From: Avibacterium volantium
Lineage (GTDB): Bacteria > Pseudomonadota > Gammaproteobacteria > Enterobacterales > Pasteurellaceae
DNA: 64,000 nt
Assembly (NCBI RefSeq): GCF_900635775.1
Contig: NZ_LR134167.1
Coordinates: 963,001-1,027,000 of the forward strand
Direction of reading: 5' to 3'
The notes under the pieces are model-generated. The model had not been told where the DNA came from and did no database searches. It worked only from the letters and a program-made list of their open reading frames with translations. This document shows, piece by piece, positions 19,521-29,457 of the stretch. Position numbers and translations under genes: made by a program. Every line of letters starts with the position of its first letter. Position 1 is the first letter of the stretch.

Positions 19521-20596
19521 TTTGGCTCGCGGAATATCTCCAGCAATATCAAAGTGGCTTTAATGTCATCTCTTATATTACCGTACGTGCGATCTTGGCA
19601 TTATTGACCGCACTGTTAATCTCATTATGGATCGGCCCTAAGGTGATCCGCCGTTTACAAATTCTTAAATTTGGCCAAGAAGTGCGTAATGACGGGCCAG
19701 AAAGCCATTTAAGCAAAAAAGGTACGCCAACTATGGGCGGAATTATGATTTTATTCGCCATTACCGTTAGCACCTTGCTTTGGGCGAATTTAGCCAATCC
19801 CTATGTTTGGTTTAGCTTATTTGTGTTGCTCGGTTATGGCGCAGTAGGCTTTGTGGACGATTACCGCAAAATTACTCGTAAAAACACGGACGGCTTAATT
19901 GCACGCTGGAAATATTTTTGGCTATCGGCCATTGCGCTCGTTGCGGTATTTGGTATGTATGCCGTGGGGAAAGACACCGATGCCACGCGCCTTGTCGTAC
20001 CATTCTTTAAAGAAGTGATGCCGCAGCTTGGCTTGTTCTATATCGTGTTGGCCTATTTTGTGATTGTGGGGACAAGTAACGCGGTGAATTTAACAGACGG
20101 CTTAGACGGCCTTGCCATTATGCCAACTGTCTTTGTGGCAGGGGCATTTGCTTTGATTGCTTGGGCAACAGGTAACATAGAATGGTCAAATTATTTGTAT
20201 ATTCCGCATATTAAATACACTTCTGAACTGGTGGTGTTCTGTACCGCCATTGTCGGTGCGGGATTAGGCTTCCTTTGGTTTAATACTTATCCTGCGCAAG
20301 TGTTTATGGGCGATGTGGGATCGCTCGCACTGGGCGGTGCATTAGGTGTGGTGGCCGTGCTAGTTCGCCAAGAATTTTTATTAGTGATTATGGGCGGTGT
20401 GTTTGTAATGGAAACTCTGTCTGTAATTTTGCAAGTGGGTTCTTACAAACTGCGTAAACAGCGTATTTTCCGTATGGCGCCCATTCACCACCATTTTGAA
20501 TTAAAAGGCTGGCCTGAACCGCGCGTGATTATTCGCTTTTGGATTATTTCCTTAATGCTTGTATTACTTGGCTTGGTTACTTTGAAGTTACGTTAA
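19514..20596 (+). CDS. mraY: Phospho-MurNAc-pentapeptide transferase MraY
   Basis: A 360-residue polytopic inner-membrane enzyme that transfers phospho-MurNAc-pentapeptide to undecaprenyl phosphate, forming lipid I. Catalytic aspartate motifs are visible: [17 protein letters not shown] near 115, [10 protein letters not shown] near 192, and [12 protein letters not shown] near 266. [15 protein letters not shown] near 322 is the family signature. The length equals E. coli MraY. Confidence 0.97.
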   Translation: MLVWLAEYLQQYQSGFNVISYITVRAILALLTALLISLWIGPKVIRRLQILKFGQEVRNDGPESHLSKKGTPTMGGIMILFAITVSTLLWANLANPYVWFSLFVLLGYGAVGFVDDYRKITRKNTDGLIARWKYFWLSAIALVAVFGMYAVGKDTDATRLVVPFFKEVMPQLGLFYIVLAYFVIVGTSNAVNLTDGLDGLAIMPTVFVAGAFALIAWATGNIEWSNYLYIPHIKYTSELVVFCTAIVGAGLGFLWFNTYPAQVFMGDVGSLALGGALGVVAVLVRQEFLLVIMGGVFVMETLSVILQVGSYKLRKQRIFRMAPIHHHFELKGWPEPRVIIRFWIISLMLVLLGLVTLKLR

Positions 20597-20614
20597 AAAG
20601 GTTAAGAGCAAACA

Positions 20615-21925
20615 ATGAATCAATATCAAGATAAAAATATCTGTGTGGTGGGCTTGGGCAAAACAGGGTTGTCTTGCGTGGACTATTTGCTTGCACAACA
20701 AGCTAAGGTTCGCGTGATGGATACCCGCCAATCGCCAGCGGGTGTGGAACAATTACCTTCAAATGTGCCAGTGCATACGGGCGGTTTAAACCCACAATGG
20801 TTGCTGGAAAGCGATATGATTGTGATCAGCCCAGGGCTTGCAGTAAAAACACTAGAAATTTACACCGCACTTCAAGCAGGCGTTGAAGTGGTGGGCGATA
20901 TTGAATTGTTCTGCCGTGCCGCTGATAAACCGATTATTGCCATTACAGGCTCAAACGGCAAAAGCACGGTAACCACCTTAGTAGCAGAAATGGCGAAAGC
21001 CGCAGGCTTAAAGGTGGGAATGGGCGGCAATATTGGCATTCCAGCCCTTTCTTTGCTTGAACAAAACCACGATATTTATGTGCTAGAACTGTCGAGCTTT
21101 CAACTGGAAACCACTTACAGCTTAAAAGCCATTGCCGCTACCGTATTAAATGTGAGCGAAGATCATATGAATCGCTATGTGGATTTGGAAGATTATCGCC
21201 AAGCCAAATTAAAAATTTATCATCATTGCCAAACCGCGGTGATTAATGCAGAAGATCCTTTAACCCAACAAGACGGCACGGTACGAGCGAAGCATCAAGT
21301 GAGCTTTGGCGAAACGAATGCGGATTATTGGCTAAAAAGCGAAAACGGTAAGCAATATTTAATGGCTTATGAAGAAATGATTTTACCTTGCGATGAAATA
21401 AAATTGACGGGTCGTCATAATTATATGAATGCTTTGGCGGCCATTGCCCTAGCACAAAGTGCGGGGATAAATTTGCAAGGAATTTGCACCGCACTTCGTG
21501 AATTTACAGGGCTAGATCACCGTTTTCAATTAGCCCATTTTGCCCAAGGCGTGCGTTGGATTAACGATTCCAAAGCCACTAATGTGGGTAGCACCGTGGC
21601 TGCGCTCACCGGCTTACAAGTGTCTGGTAAACTTTATTTGTTACTTGGCGGTGATGGCAAAGGCGCTGATTTTTCTGAACTCGCTGCGTTGATTAATCAA
21701 CCGCATATTGAATGTTATTGTTTTGGACAAGATGGCGAAAAATTGGCGCAACTTTCAGATCAAAGTCATTTGTTTGACACAATGGAACAAGCGATTGAAG
21801 CCTTTCGTCCGCAACTCAAAGCTGGTGATATGGTCTTGCTTTCCCCAGCTTGTGCGAGCCTTGATCAATTCGCCTCATTTGAAAAGCGTGGCGAAGAATT
21901 TACCCGCTTAGCCAAATTAAGTTAG
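20615..21925 (+). CDS. murD: UDP-MurNAc-L-alanine:D-glutamate ligase MurD
   Basis: A 436-residue cytoplasmic Mur ligase adding D-glutamate to UDP-MurNAc-L-Ala. It has an N-terminal Rossmann segment (CVVGLGKTGLS), the ATP site AITGSNGKSTVT near 109, NVSEDHMNRY, and the C-terminal LLLGGDGKGADFSEL. Several uptake signals lie inside the gene (near 20870, 21460 and 21490). Confidence 0.96.
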   Translation: MNQYQDKNICVVGLGKTGLSCVDYLLAQQAKVRVMDTRQSPAGVEQLPSNVPVHTGGLNPQWLLESDMIVISPGLAVKTLEIYTALQAGVEVVGDIELFCRAADKPIIAITGSNGKSTVTTLVAEMAKAAGLKVGMGGNIGIPALSLLEQNHDIYVLELSSFQLETTYSLKAIAATVLNVSEDHMNRYVDLEDYRQAKLKIYHHCQTAVINAEDPLTQQDGTVRAKHQVSFGETNADYWLKSENGKQYLMAYEEMILPCDEIKLTGRHNYMNALAAIALAQSAGINLQGICTALREFTGLDHRFQLAHFAQGVRWINDSKATNVGSTVAALTGLQVSGKLYLLLGGDGKGADFSELAALINQPHIECYCFGQDGEKLAQLSDQSHLFDTMEQAIEAFRPQLKAGDMVLLSPACASLDQFASFEKRGEEFTRLAKLS

Positions 21926-21935
21926 AGAATCATCA

Positions 21936-23114
21936 ATGCAGTTTATTGAAAATTTAAAAGCCCATTCAAGAATTACGCCAAATAATTTGCTCTACGACAG
22001 AGCATTATTATGGCTCTTTGTGAGTTTGCTCGTGATTGGCTTGATCGCAGTATCCTCTGCGTCAATTCCTGTGGGAGCGAGATTATTCAATGACTCTTTC
22101 TATTTTGCAAAACGTGATGCCATCTATGTTGTGCTGTCAATTTTTGCTTGCTATACCGTATTAAATATTCCAACGACTTTCTGGGAAAAGTATTATGGCT
22201 ATATTTTTTGGATTGCAATGATTTTGCTCGTTATGGTGCTTATTCCTGGAATTGGCTCAAGAATTAATGGGGCTAGACGTTGGATTCCAATGATCTTCTT
22301 TAATTTCCAGCCGGCTGAATTTGCTAAGTTGGCACTCACTTGTTTCCTTGCTAGCTATTTTACCCGCCGTTATGACGAAGTGCGTAGTCGCAAACTCAGT
22401 GCATTCAAGCCCTTAGTCGTAATGGGATTATTGGGCGGTTTATTATTATTGCAACCCGATCTAGGAAGTACCGTTGTTTTATTTGTGATTACCTTTGGTT
22501 TACTTTGGATTGTGGGGGCGAATTTCTGGCAGTTCTTTGCCTTGGCTTGTTCTGGCGTCTTGCTTGTATTATGGTTAGCGATTTCATCGGCTTACCGACT
22601 GAAACGTTTAACGGGATTTATGGACCCGTTTAAAGACCCTTATGGCACAGGTTTTCAGCTTTCAAACTCATTAATGGCGTTTGGACGAGGGGAGATTACA
22701 GGCGAAGGACTGGGAAATTCCATTCAAAAATTAGAATATTTACCAGAAGCGCATACTGACTTTGTGATGGCTGTGATTGGTGAAGAATTTGGCTTAATCG
22801 GCATTCTCTTTGTGATCACATTGTTAGCGCTATTAGTGTTTAGAGCAATGAAAATAGGGCGAGAATCATTGCAACTAGAACAGCGTTTCAAAGGATTTTT
22901 AGCTTTCGGCATTAGTTTTTGGATTTTCTTCCAAGGCTTCGTAAATTTAGGAATGGCGTTAGGTTTATTGCCAACCAAAGGGCTGACTTTCCCATTGGTG
23001 AGCTATGGCGGATCAAGTTTGATTATTATGTCTGTCAGTATCGGGATTTTATTACGCATTGATCACGAAAATCGACTAATGCGAAGTGGACACGCACGCT
23101 TGCGTGATGATTAA
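21936..23114 (+). CDS. ftsW: Septal peptidoglycan polymerase FtsW
   Basis: A 392-residue SEDS-family glycosyltransferase with about ten membrane segments, working with FtsI at the septum. SEDS signatures are present: NGARRWIP, FQPAEFAKL, QPDLGSTVVLF (catalytic aspartate), and SNSLMAFGRG...LEYLPEAHTDFV. The C-terminal LVSYGGSSLI is typical of the family. It is 10 bases after murD. Confidence 0.96.
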   Translation: MQFIENLKAHSRITPNNLLYDRALLWLFVSLLVIGLIAVSSASIPVGARLFNDSFYFAKRDAIYVVLSIFACYTVLNIPTTFWEKYYGYIFWIAMILLVMVLIPGIGSRINGARRWIPMIFFNFQPAEFAKLALTCFLASYFTRRYDEVRSRKLSAFKPLVVMGLLGGLLLLQPDLGSTVVLFVITFGLLWIVGANFWQFFALACSGVLLVLWLAISSAYRLKRLTGFMDPFKDPYGTGFQLSNSLMAFGRGEITGEGLGNSIQKLEYLPEAHTDFVMAVIGEEFGLIGILFVITLLALLVFRAMKIGRESLQLEQRFKGFLAFGISFWIFFQGFVNLGMALGLLPTKGLTFPLVSYGGSSLIIMSVSIGILLRIDHENRLMRSGHARLRDD

Positions 23115-23129
23115 GAAAAAGGACACATT

Positions 23130-24188
23130 GTGGCACAACAAAAAAAACGTTTATTGGTGATGGCAGGTGGAACAGGCGGACACGTTTTCCCTGCCATTGC
23201 CGTCGCACAATATTTACAGCAGCAAGGTTGGGAAATTTGCTGGCTTGGCACGCAGGATCGTATGGAAGCACAATTAGTGCCGAAACACGGTATCCCGATT
23301 AAATTTATCCAAATTTCGGGCTTGCGCGGCAAAGGCATAAAAGCGTTGTTTGCTGCACCATTTAAAATTGTACGTGCGATTTTCCAAGCGAAAAAAATTA
23401 TTCAAGAATATCAGCCTAATGCCGTGCTTGGTATGGGCGGTTATGTTTCAGGGCCAGGGGGCGTGGCGGCAAAATTATGCGGTGTACCCATTGTGTTGCA
23501 CGAACAAAATGCCGTGGCAGGGCTAACAAATTCTTGGTTGGCCAAAATTGCAACCCGAGTGTTGCAAGCGTTTCCTAACACCTTTCCAAATACGGAAGTG
23601 GTGGGCAACCCAGTGCGTCAATCCTTGTTTAAAATGCCAAGCCCTGCACTGCGTTTCGCTGAGCGTTCAGGCAAATTAAGAGTGCTTGTGGTGGGTGGCA
23701 GCCAAGGGGCGCACGTGTTAAATCTCACTTTGCCGAAAGTGGTGGAAGCCTTAGGGGATAAATTGATCGTTCGCCATCAAGTGGGGGCAAATATGTCGGA
23801 AAAAATCACCGCACTTTATCCGCAAGGGGCTGATGTACAAGTAACGGATTTTATTGATGATATGGCAGAAGCCTATGGCTGGGCGGATATTGTGATTTGT
23901 CGTTCAGGTGCATTAACGGTGTGTGAACTTGCCGCCGTAGGAACGCCCGCAATTTTCGTGCCATTCCAACATAAAGACAGACAACAATATTTGAATGCGA
24001 AATATTTAGCGGACGTGGGCGCAGCCAAAATTATCGAACAAAAAGATCTCACGCCAGAAGCACTGATCGAGATGTTGAACCAATTTGATCGTAGCCAATT
24101 ATTAACAATGGCGGAAAAAGCCAAGGCAATGGCAACGCCACAATCGGCTCAGCAAGTGGCTGAGGTGATTATGGCAGTAGCAAAATAA
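23130..24188 (+). CDS. murG: UDP-GlcNAc:lipid I transferase MurG
   Basis: A 352-residue peripheral membrane GT28 glycosyltransferase that makes lipid II. It has N-terminal [11 protein letters not shown] (G-loop 1), [11 protein letters not shown] (G-loop 2), [11 protein letters not shown] (G-loop 3), and the UDP-GlcNAc site with [15 protein letters not shown]...[13 protein letters not shown]. The start is GTG at 23130, preceded by AAAAAGGA at good spacing. Confidence 0.96.
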   Translation: MAQQKKRLLVMAGGTGGHVFPAIAVAQYLQQQGWEICWLGTQDRMEAQLVPKHGIPIKFIQISGLRGKGIKALFAAPFKIVRAIFQAKKIIQEYQPNAVLGMGGYVSGPGGVAAKLCGVPIVLHEQNAVAGLTNSWLAKIATRVLQAFPNTFPNTEVVGNPVRQSLFKMPSPALRFAERSGKLRVLVVGGSQGAHVLNLTLPKVVEALGDKLIVRHQVGANMSEKITALYPQGADVQVTDFIDDMAEAYGWADIVICRSGALTVCELAAVGTPAIFVPFQHKDRQQYLNAKYLADVGAAKIIEQKDLTPEALIEMLNQFDRSQLLTMAEKAKAMATPQSAQQVAEVIMAVAK

Positions 24189-24211
24189 GAAGAAAGGCAA
24201 GAGGCAGAGTA

Positions 24212-25642
24212 ATGAAAGAATTTCAAAAACGAGTAAGACAAACCGTACCAGAAATGCGTCGTGTGAAACAAATTCATTTTGTCGGCATTGGTGGTGCGGG
24301 AATGGGCGGTATCGCGGAAGTTTTGTTGAATGAAGGTTACCAAGTAACGGGATCGGATATTGCGGAAAATGCAGTAACGCAACGCTTAAGTGCGTTAGGC
24401 GCAAAAATTTATTTTTCTCATCAAGCAGCCAATGTTGATGGCGCGAGTGTGGTGGTGGTATCCAGCGCCATTAAAGATGATAACGTAGAAGTGGTGGAAG
24501 CGCACAATAACCGTATTCCTGTGATTCAACGCGCGCAAATGTTAGCGGAAATTATGCGTTTCCGTCACGGCATTGCCATTGCGGGGACACACGGTAAAAC
24601 CACCACAACCGCAATGATCTCAATGATTTATGCGCAAGCAGGGCTTGATCCAACGTTCGTAAATGGCGGATTGGTGAAATCAGCTGGCACAAATGCCCAT
24701 TTAGGCGCAAGCCGTTATTTAATCGCTGAAGCGGACGAAAGCGATGCGTCTTTTTTACACTTACAGCCAATGGTTTCGGTGGTAACCAATATTGAGCCTG
24801 ATCATATGGAAACCTATCACGGTGATTTTGAAGAAATGAAACAAACCTATGTGAATTTCTTACATAATTTACCGTTTTATGGCTTAGCGGTAATGTGTGC
24901 AGATGATCCTGTGCTACTTGAGTTGATTCCAAAAGTTGGACGTCAAGTAATCACTTATGGCTTTAGCGAAAATGCCGATTATCGCATTGAAGATTATCAG
25001 CAAACGGGCTTTCAAGGGCATTACACCGTGGTTACCCCACAAGGTGAACGCGTCAATGTATTGCTTAACGTACCGGGTAAACATAATGCGCTAAATGCAA
25101 CCGCAGCTTTCGCCGTGGCAAAAGAAGAAGGCATTGGCAATGAAGCTATTTTAGCCGCCTTAGCAGATTTCCAAGGGGCAGGACGCCGTTTTGATCAGCT
25201 TGGTCAGTTTATTCGTCCAAACGGAAAAGTGATGTTAGTGGACGATTATGGGCATCACCCAACAGAAGTGGGGGTAACCATTGAAGCAGCGAAAAAAGGC
25301 TGGGAAAACAAACGAATTGTGATGATTTTCCAACCGCACCGTTATTCGCGTACCCGTGATTTGTTTGATGATTTCGTGCAAGTGCTATCCCAAGTTGATG
25401 TGCTATTAATGCTTGATGTGTATGCAGCAGGCGAAGCACCAATCGCAGGGGCGGATAGCCGTTCGTTATGCCGTTCTATTCGTAATTTAGGCAAAGTTGA
25501 TCCGATTTTTGTAGCTGAGCAAGAAACGCTTGCGGAAATTTTGGATCAGGTTATTCAAGACGGTGATTTAATTTTGGCGCAAGGCGCTGGCAATGTGAGT
25601 AAACTATCCCGTCAATTAGCCGATAAGTGGACAGAAAATTAA
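24212..25642 (+). CDS. murC: UDP-MurNAc:L-alanine ligase MurC
   Basis: A 476-residue Mur ligase making the first peptide addition to UDP-MurNAc. Visible are the N-terminal [17 protein letters not shown], the ATP site [15 protein letters not shown] near 122, [16 protein letters not shown], and [10 protein letters not shown] near 347. Its last codons overlap possible upstream starts of ddlB but not the start chosen here. Confidence 0.96.
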   Translation: MKEFQKRVRQTVPEMRRVKQIHFVGIGGAGMGGIAEVLLNEGYQVTGSDIAENAVTQRLSALGAKIYFSHQAANVDGASVVVVSSAIKDDNVEVVEAHNNRIPVIQRAQMLAEIMRFRHGIAIAGTHGKTTTTAMISMIYAQAGLDPTFVNGGLVKSAGTNAHLGASRYLIAEADESDASFLHLQPMVSVVTNIEPDHMETYHGDFEEMKQTYVNFLHNLPFYGLAVMCADDPVLLELIPKVGRQVITYGFSENADYRIEDYQQTGFQGHYTVVTPQGERVNVLLNVPGKHNALNATAAFAVAKEEGIGNEAILAALADFQGAGRRFDQLGQFIRPNGKVMLVDDYGHHPTEVGVTIEAAKKGWENKRIVMIFQPHRYSRTRDLFDDFVQVLSQVDVLLMLDVYAAGEAPIAGADSRSLCRSIRNLGKVDPIFVAEQETLAEILDQVIQDGDLILAQGAGNVSKLSRQLADKWTEN

Positions 25643-25653
25643 TTGGAAGTAGT

Positions 25654-26580
25654 ATGAAAAAAACATTAAAACAAGAAAAAATTGCCGTGTTACTTGGTGG
25701 AACTTCTGCCGAGCGTGAGGTTTCGCTTAATTCAGGCGAAGCCGTGCTTAATGCGTTAAAAAGCCTTGGCTATGACGCGCACCCGATTGATCCGAAAACC
25801 TTTCCTGTGGCGGAATTAAAACAACAGGGCTTTGATCGTGTATTCAATATTTTGCACGGACGTGGTGGGGAAGACGGCACAATGCAAGGCTTGCTTGAGC
25901 AAATTGGTATTCCTTACACAGGCTGTGGGGTAATGGCATCTGCCTTAACAATGGATAAAATGCGGACTAAAATGTTGTGGAAAGCCTTTGGCTTACCAGT
26001 GGCGAATATGGAAATCGTAACAAAATCAACAGTATCCGAACTAAACCCTGCCGCAGTTGTCGAAAAATTAGGTCTGCCGTTGATGGTAAAACCTTCGTTG
26101 GAGGGGTCAAGTGTGGGGCTAAGAAAAGTCAATCAACTTGATGAATTACAAAGTGCGGTGGAATTTGCCTTAGGTTTTGACGATACCATTTTGATTGAAG
26201 AATGGCTTGCCGGTGATGAATTTACCCTGCCAGTTTTAGACAATGAAGTGTTGCCAGCGATCAAAATCGTGCCTGAAGGTGAGTTTTATGATTATGAAGC
26301 GAAATATGTTTCCGATAATACGCAATATTTTTGTCCAGCAGGTTTAACTGAGGAACGTGAGCAAGAATTGCGTCAATTAGTGAAGCGCGCTTATGATGCG
26401 GTAGGTTGTCGTGGTTGGAGTCGTATTGATGTGATGATGGACGCTGAAGGGCAATTCCGCTTAGTGGAAGTGAACACTAACCCAGGAATGACCAGCCATA
26501 GTTTATTCCCGAAATCAGCGGCAACCGTGGGCTATTCTTTCGAACAGCTTGTAGAGAAAATTTTGGAGCTTAGTGTTTAA
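25654..26580 (+). CDS. ddlB: D-alanine:D-alanine ligase DdlB
   Basis: A 308-residue ATP-grasp enzyme that joins two D-alanines for Mur[18 protein letters not shown] is the N-terminal signature; [28 protein letters not shown] and [15 protein letters not shown] are the ATP-grasp and metal motifs. A GTG at 25627 would add nine residues and overlap murC; the ATG at 25654, after GGAAG, fits the E. coli length of 306. Its stop overlaps the ftsQ start (TAATG). Confidence 0.95.
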   Translation: MKKTLKQEKIAVLLGGTSAEREVSLNSGEAVLNALKSLGYDAHPIDPKTFPVAELKQQGFDRVFNILHGRGGEDGTMQGLLEQIGIPYTGCGVMASALTMDKMRTKMLWKAFGLPVANMEIVTKSTVSELNPAAVVEKLGLPLMVKPSLEGSSVGLRKVNQLDELQSAVEFALGFDDTILIEEWLAGDEFTLPVLDNEVLPAIKIVPEGEFYDYEAKYVSDNTQYFCPAGLTEEREQELRQLVKRAYDAVGCRGWSRIDVMMDAEGQFRLVEVNTNPGMTSHSLFPKSAATVGYSFEQLVEKILELSV

Positions 26581-27350
26581 TGAAGTTATGGCGACATAAA
26601 GCGACACAAAGCATACGCACTGGAGAGCCAAGATCTCGCTTTTTTATGCAGGTCAAGCCATTAATTGTGCTATTATGTCTAGGGTTAATGTTTTATGTTT
26701 ACTCAAATTGGCAAAATTGGCTCGAAAAACTAGATGATCGCCCTATTAGTGCCTTTAATCTCGTAGGAACACCGGCATTCACCACTGATGAAGATGTGCG
26801 TGATATGCTGATAAAAATGGGCGATCTTAAAGGTTTCTTTGGGCAAGATGTGAGTTTAGTGCGTGAGCAAATCCAAAAAATGCCTTGGGTTAAACAAGCC
26901 GTAGTGAGAAAAATCTGGCCTGACCGACTAAACATTTTGGTCAGTGAATATACGCCTGTCGCCGTTTGGAACGATAATGAATTTTTATCTAGCGATGGCG
27001 TGGTATTCAAATTGCCAGTGGATAAATTACAGGATAAAAATTTACCGCACTTAGCAGGGCCGGATTATCAGAGTTTAGTGGTGCTAGATGCGTGGAAAAA
27101 GATTTATCAAGATCTAAAAACAAAAGGACTAACATTAAAATCCGTTGCCATTGATGATCGAGAGGCTTGGCAATTAGAACTTGATAATGGCGTATTATTA
27201 AAATTGGGACGGGGAGAATGGAAAAGCAAACTCGATCGTTTTGCCACCATTTATCCGCAAATTGAAGTTCCAGAAAATAAAAAGTTATCCTATGTCGATC
27301 TCCGCTATAAAGTAGGGGCTGCCGTAGGAATGGTTGATATAAACGAATAA
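26580..27350 (+). CDS. ftsQ: Cell division protein FtsQ
   Basis: A 256-residue bitopic inner-membrane divisome protein. It has a cytoplasmic N-terminus, one membrane segment near residues 24-42 (PLIVLLCLGLMFYVYSNW), then the periplasmic POTRA domain (FNLVGTPAFTTDEDVRDML) and the beta domain (MPWVKQAVVRKIWPDRLNI and onward). It starts inside the ddlB stop codon region, which couples their translation. Confidence 0.95.
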   Translation: MKLWRHKATQSIRTGEPRSRFFMQVKPLIVLLCLGLMFYVYSNWQNWLEKLDDRPISAFNLVGTPAFTTDEDVRDMLIKMGDLKGFFGQDVSLVREQIQKMPWVKQAVVRKIWPDRLNILVSEYTPVAVWNDNEFLSSDGVVFKLPVDKLQDKNLPHLAGPDYQSLVVLDAWKKIYQDLKTKGLTLKSVAIDDREAWQLELDNGVLLKLGRGEWKSKLDRFATIYPQIEVPENKKLSYVDLRYKVGAAVGMVDINE

Positions 27351-27374
27351 TTTTACCTGATAAGAAGTTAGAAA

Positions 27375-28652
27375 ATGGCAAAGATTGTGGAATCAAAAAC
27401 GATTGTTGGATTGGAAGTCGGTACTTCTAAAGTCGTCGCTGTTGTGGGTGAAGTGTTGCCAGACGGCGTAGTGAATATCTTAGGCGTGGGAAGCTGCCCT
27501 TCCAAGGGCATTGATAAAGGTAGCATTACTGACCTAAACGCAGTGGTTACCTCAATTCAACGAGCAATCGAGGCGGCGGAATCTGTGGCAGATTGCCAAA
27601 TTATAAGCGTTACCTTAGCGATTACGGGCGATCACATTCAAAGCTTAAATGAAAGCGGTTTTGTGCCGATTGCTGAAGGCGAAGTTACGCAAGAGGAAAT
27701 TGATTCCGCAATGCACACAGCCAGCTCCGTGAGAATGGGCGAAGGGCTTTCTTTATTGCATATTATTCCGCAAGAATATGCCGTAGATAAACAGGTAAAT
27801 ATTAAAGATCCTCTAGGCTTACAGGGCGTTCGTTTAAAAGCGCAAGCGCATTTGATCGCCTGCCATCAGGATTGGCAAAACAACCTTAAAAAAGCGGTAG
27901 AACGCTGTAAATTAAAAGTAGATAAAATCGTTTATTCGGGCGTGGCATCAGGTTGCTCCGTGCTAACGGAAGATGAAAAAGATCTTGGCGTGTGCTTAAT
28001 TGATTTCGGCGCTGGCACAATGGACATTGTGGTTTACACCAACGGCGCATTGCGTTTTAGTAAAGTAATTCCTTATGCAGGAAATCGTGTTACCGATGAC
28101 ATCGCCTATGCCTGTGAAACCTCAAGAACAGAAGCTGAACGCATTAAAGTTAATTACAGCAGTGCGTGGAATCCGCCATCTTCACACCCAGAAAAACGAA
28201 TTGAAGTGGCAGGCATCGGAGGACGTGCGCCGCGTGTGCTAACAAAAGAACAATTATCAGTTGCGACTTCTGCGCGTTATGAAGAATTATTAGGCTTAGT
28301 TCGCCAAGAATTAAACCAATTACAGTATGAGCTTGAAAGCAAACAAATGAAGTTTGAATTAATCGCAGGTATTGTAATTACCGGTGGTGGCGCACAGATT
28401 GAAGACCTAAAACAATGTGCAACGAAAGTGTTTGGAATGCAAGTGCGTATCGGTAGCCCATTAAATATTACCGGCTTAACCGATTATGTTAATAAACCGC
28501 AATATTCTACCGTTGTGGGGTTATTACAGTATAACCATAATGATGAAGATGAAAGCCCAATTAACGAACAATATGGCTCAGGAGAGAGTTTCTTAGGGGC
28601 ATTCTGGTCAGGATTGAAAAAAGTTGTAAATAAAGTGCGGTCAGAATTTTAA
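27375..28652 (+). CDS. ftsA: Cell division protein FtsA
   Basis: A 425-residue actin-like ATPase that tethers FtsZ filaments to the membrane. [16 protein letters not shown] is the phosphate-1 loop, [19 protein letters not shown] the phosphate-2 loop, and [14 protein letters not shown] the adenosine motif. A C-terminal amphipathic helix ([16 protein letters not shown]) provides the membrane anchor. The last codons are encoded by an uptake signal that is part of a 22-bp repeat found again 700 bp downstream. Confidence 0.96.
   Translation: MAKIVESKTIVGLEVGTSKVVAVVGEVLPDGVVNILGVGSCPSKGIDKGSITDLNAVVTSIQRAIEAAESVADCQIISVTLAITGDHIQSLNESGFVPIAEGEVTQEEIDSAMHTASSVRMGEGLSLLHIIPQEYAVDKQVNIKDPLGLQGVRLKAQAHLIACHQDWQNNLKKAVERCKLKVDKIVYSGVASGCSVLTEDEKDLGVCLIDFGAGTMDIVVYTNGALRFSKVIPYAGNRVTDDIAYACETSRTEAERIKVNYSSAWNPPSSHPEKRIEVAGIGGRAPRVLTKEQLSVATSARYEELLGLVRQELNQLQYELESKQMKFELIAGIVITGGGAQIEDLKQCATKVFGMQVRIGSPLNITGLTDYVNKPQYSTVVGLLQYNHNDEDESPINEQYGSGESFLGAFWSGLKKVVNKVRSEF
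28629..28650 (+). repeat. 22-bp direct repeat, copy 1 (end of ftsA)
   Basis: Begins AATAAAGTGCGGTCAGAA and ends TTTT. It includes an uptake signal and the last codons of ftsA. An identical 22-mer lies at 29351-29372, so the two copies bracket the ftsZ-like gene. Confidence 0.9.
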
Positions 28653-28680
28653 CCACTTTTATTTAAAATGGGAGAAAAAA

Positions 28681-29283
28681 ATGAATGATACATTATTGAT
28701 CAGCGTGCTTGGTATCGGAACTTATGGTACAAAAGCACTCCATATGATTATGGATAAAATGCAGAAAAATGATCAAGACGATATGTTCATTACCGCACCA
28801 AATAGCAATGAATTTGCGTTTTATGCCATAGATAACGATAAAGACGTGCTTAATTCAAGTAATGCGCAAGATAGCTTGTTGCTCAGTGATGAATTAAATC
28901 AAGAATCTTTGGCGGATCAACAAGTAGAAGAAAAATTATGCCAAATGGTGGGCGATAGCGATTTTGTTATTTTGGTTTCAGCCGTTGGTGGTAATACATC
29001 GTCAATGGTGATTGCAGCGGTTGCAGAGAGACTTAACGCAATGAAAATCCCAATGGCGGCGGTAGTCGTGAAACCGTTTGATTTTGAAGGGCAAAAACGC
29101 ATCAATAATGCAGAGATTGCGATCAGCAAATTGGAAAAATTGGTTACAACCCTTAAAGTGTTAAATAATAACGAAGTGATCGCAAAAACTGATAATCAAC
29201 CTTCAAAACAACTGTTTGCCCAAGCAGATAGTGAATTGGTTGAGTTTGTATTAAGTTTTAGTGAAAAACATTTTATTGCTTAA
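28681..29283 (+). CDS. Divergent FtsZ N-terminal-domain paralogue between ftsA and ftsZ
   Basis: An intact 200-codon gene with its own ribosome site (GGGAG, about 6 bases upstream). It aligns with the first half of the adjacent FtsZ: LLISVLGIGTYGTKAL (residues 5-20) against the T1 loop; MIMDKMQKND...FAFYAIDNDKDVL (23-57) against the same region, including the extra segment seen in this FtsZ; SAVGGNTSSM (100-109) against GGGTGTG; and VVVKPFDFEGQKR (128-140) against [13 protein letters not shown]. The T3 glycine loop is absent, the T4 loop keeps only two glycines, and the protein ends before the NxDxxD T7 loop needed for GTP hydrolysis. GTPase activity is therefore unlikely. It could cap or titrate FtsZ or bind FtsA, or be a decaying duplicate; the open frame and good ribosome site favour a function. 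Confidence 0.85.
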   Translation: MNDTLLISVLGIGTYGTKALHMIMDKMQKNDQDDMFITAPNSNEFAFYAIDNDKDVLNSSNAQDSLLLSDELNQESLADQQVEEKLCQMVGDSDFVILVSAVGGNTSSMVIAAVAERLNAMKIPMAAVVVKPFDFEGQKRINNAEIAISKLEKLVTTLKVLNNNEVIAKTDNQPSKQLFAQADSELVEFVLSFSEKHFIA

Positions 29284-29350
29284 AAATAAAAGTGCGGTGG
29301 AAAATTTACGATTTTTTCGACTTCTTTTATTATTTTTGGGAATTTTTAGC

Positions 29351-29372
29351 AATAAAGTGCGGTCAGAATTTT
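29351..29372 (+). repeat. 22-bp direct repeat, copy 2 (upstream of ftsZ)
   Basis: Identical to 28629-28650. It lies in the 174-base gap between the ftsZ-like gene and ftsZ, which also holds a second uptake signal near 29290. Part of the identity follows from the extended uptake consensus (core plus AT-rich flank), but not the whole 22 bases. Confidence 0.9.
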
Positions 29373-29457
29373 GAGAATTTTTATTTTTCATCTACAATAA
29401 GAGCAATTTAAGTTTTAATTTTGTGCCAGCAAATCTTGGCATTAACGGAGAATAACT

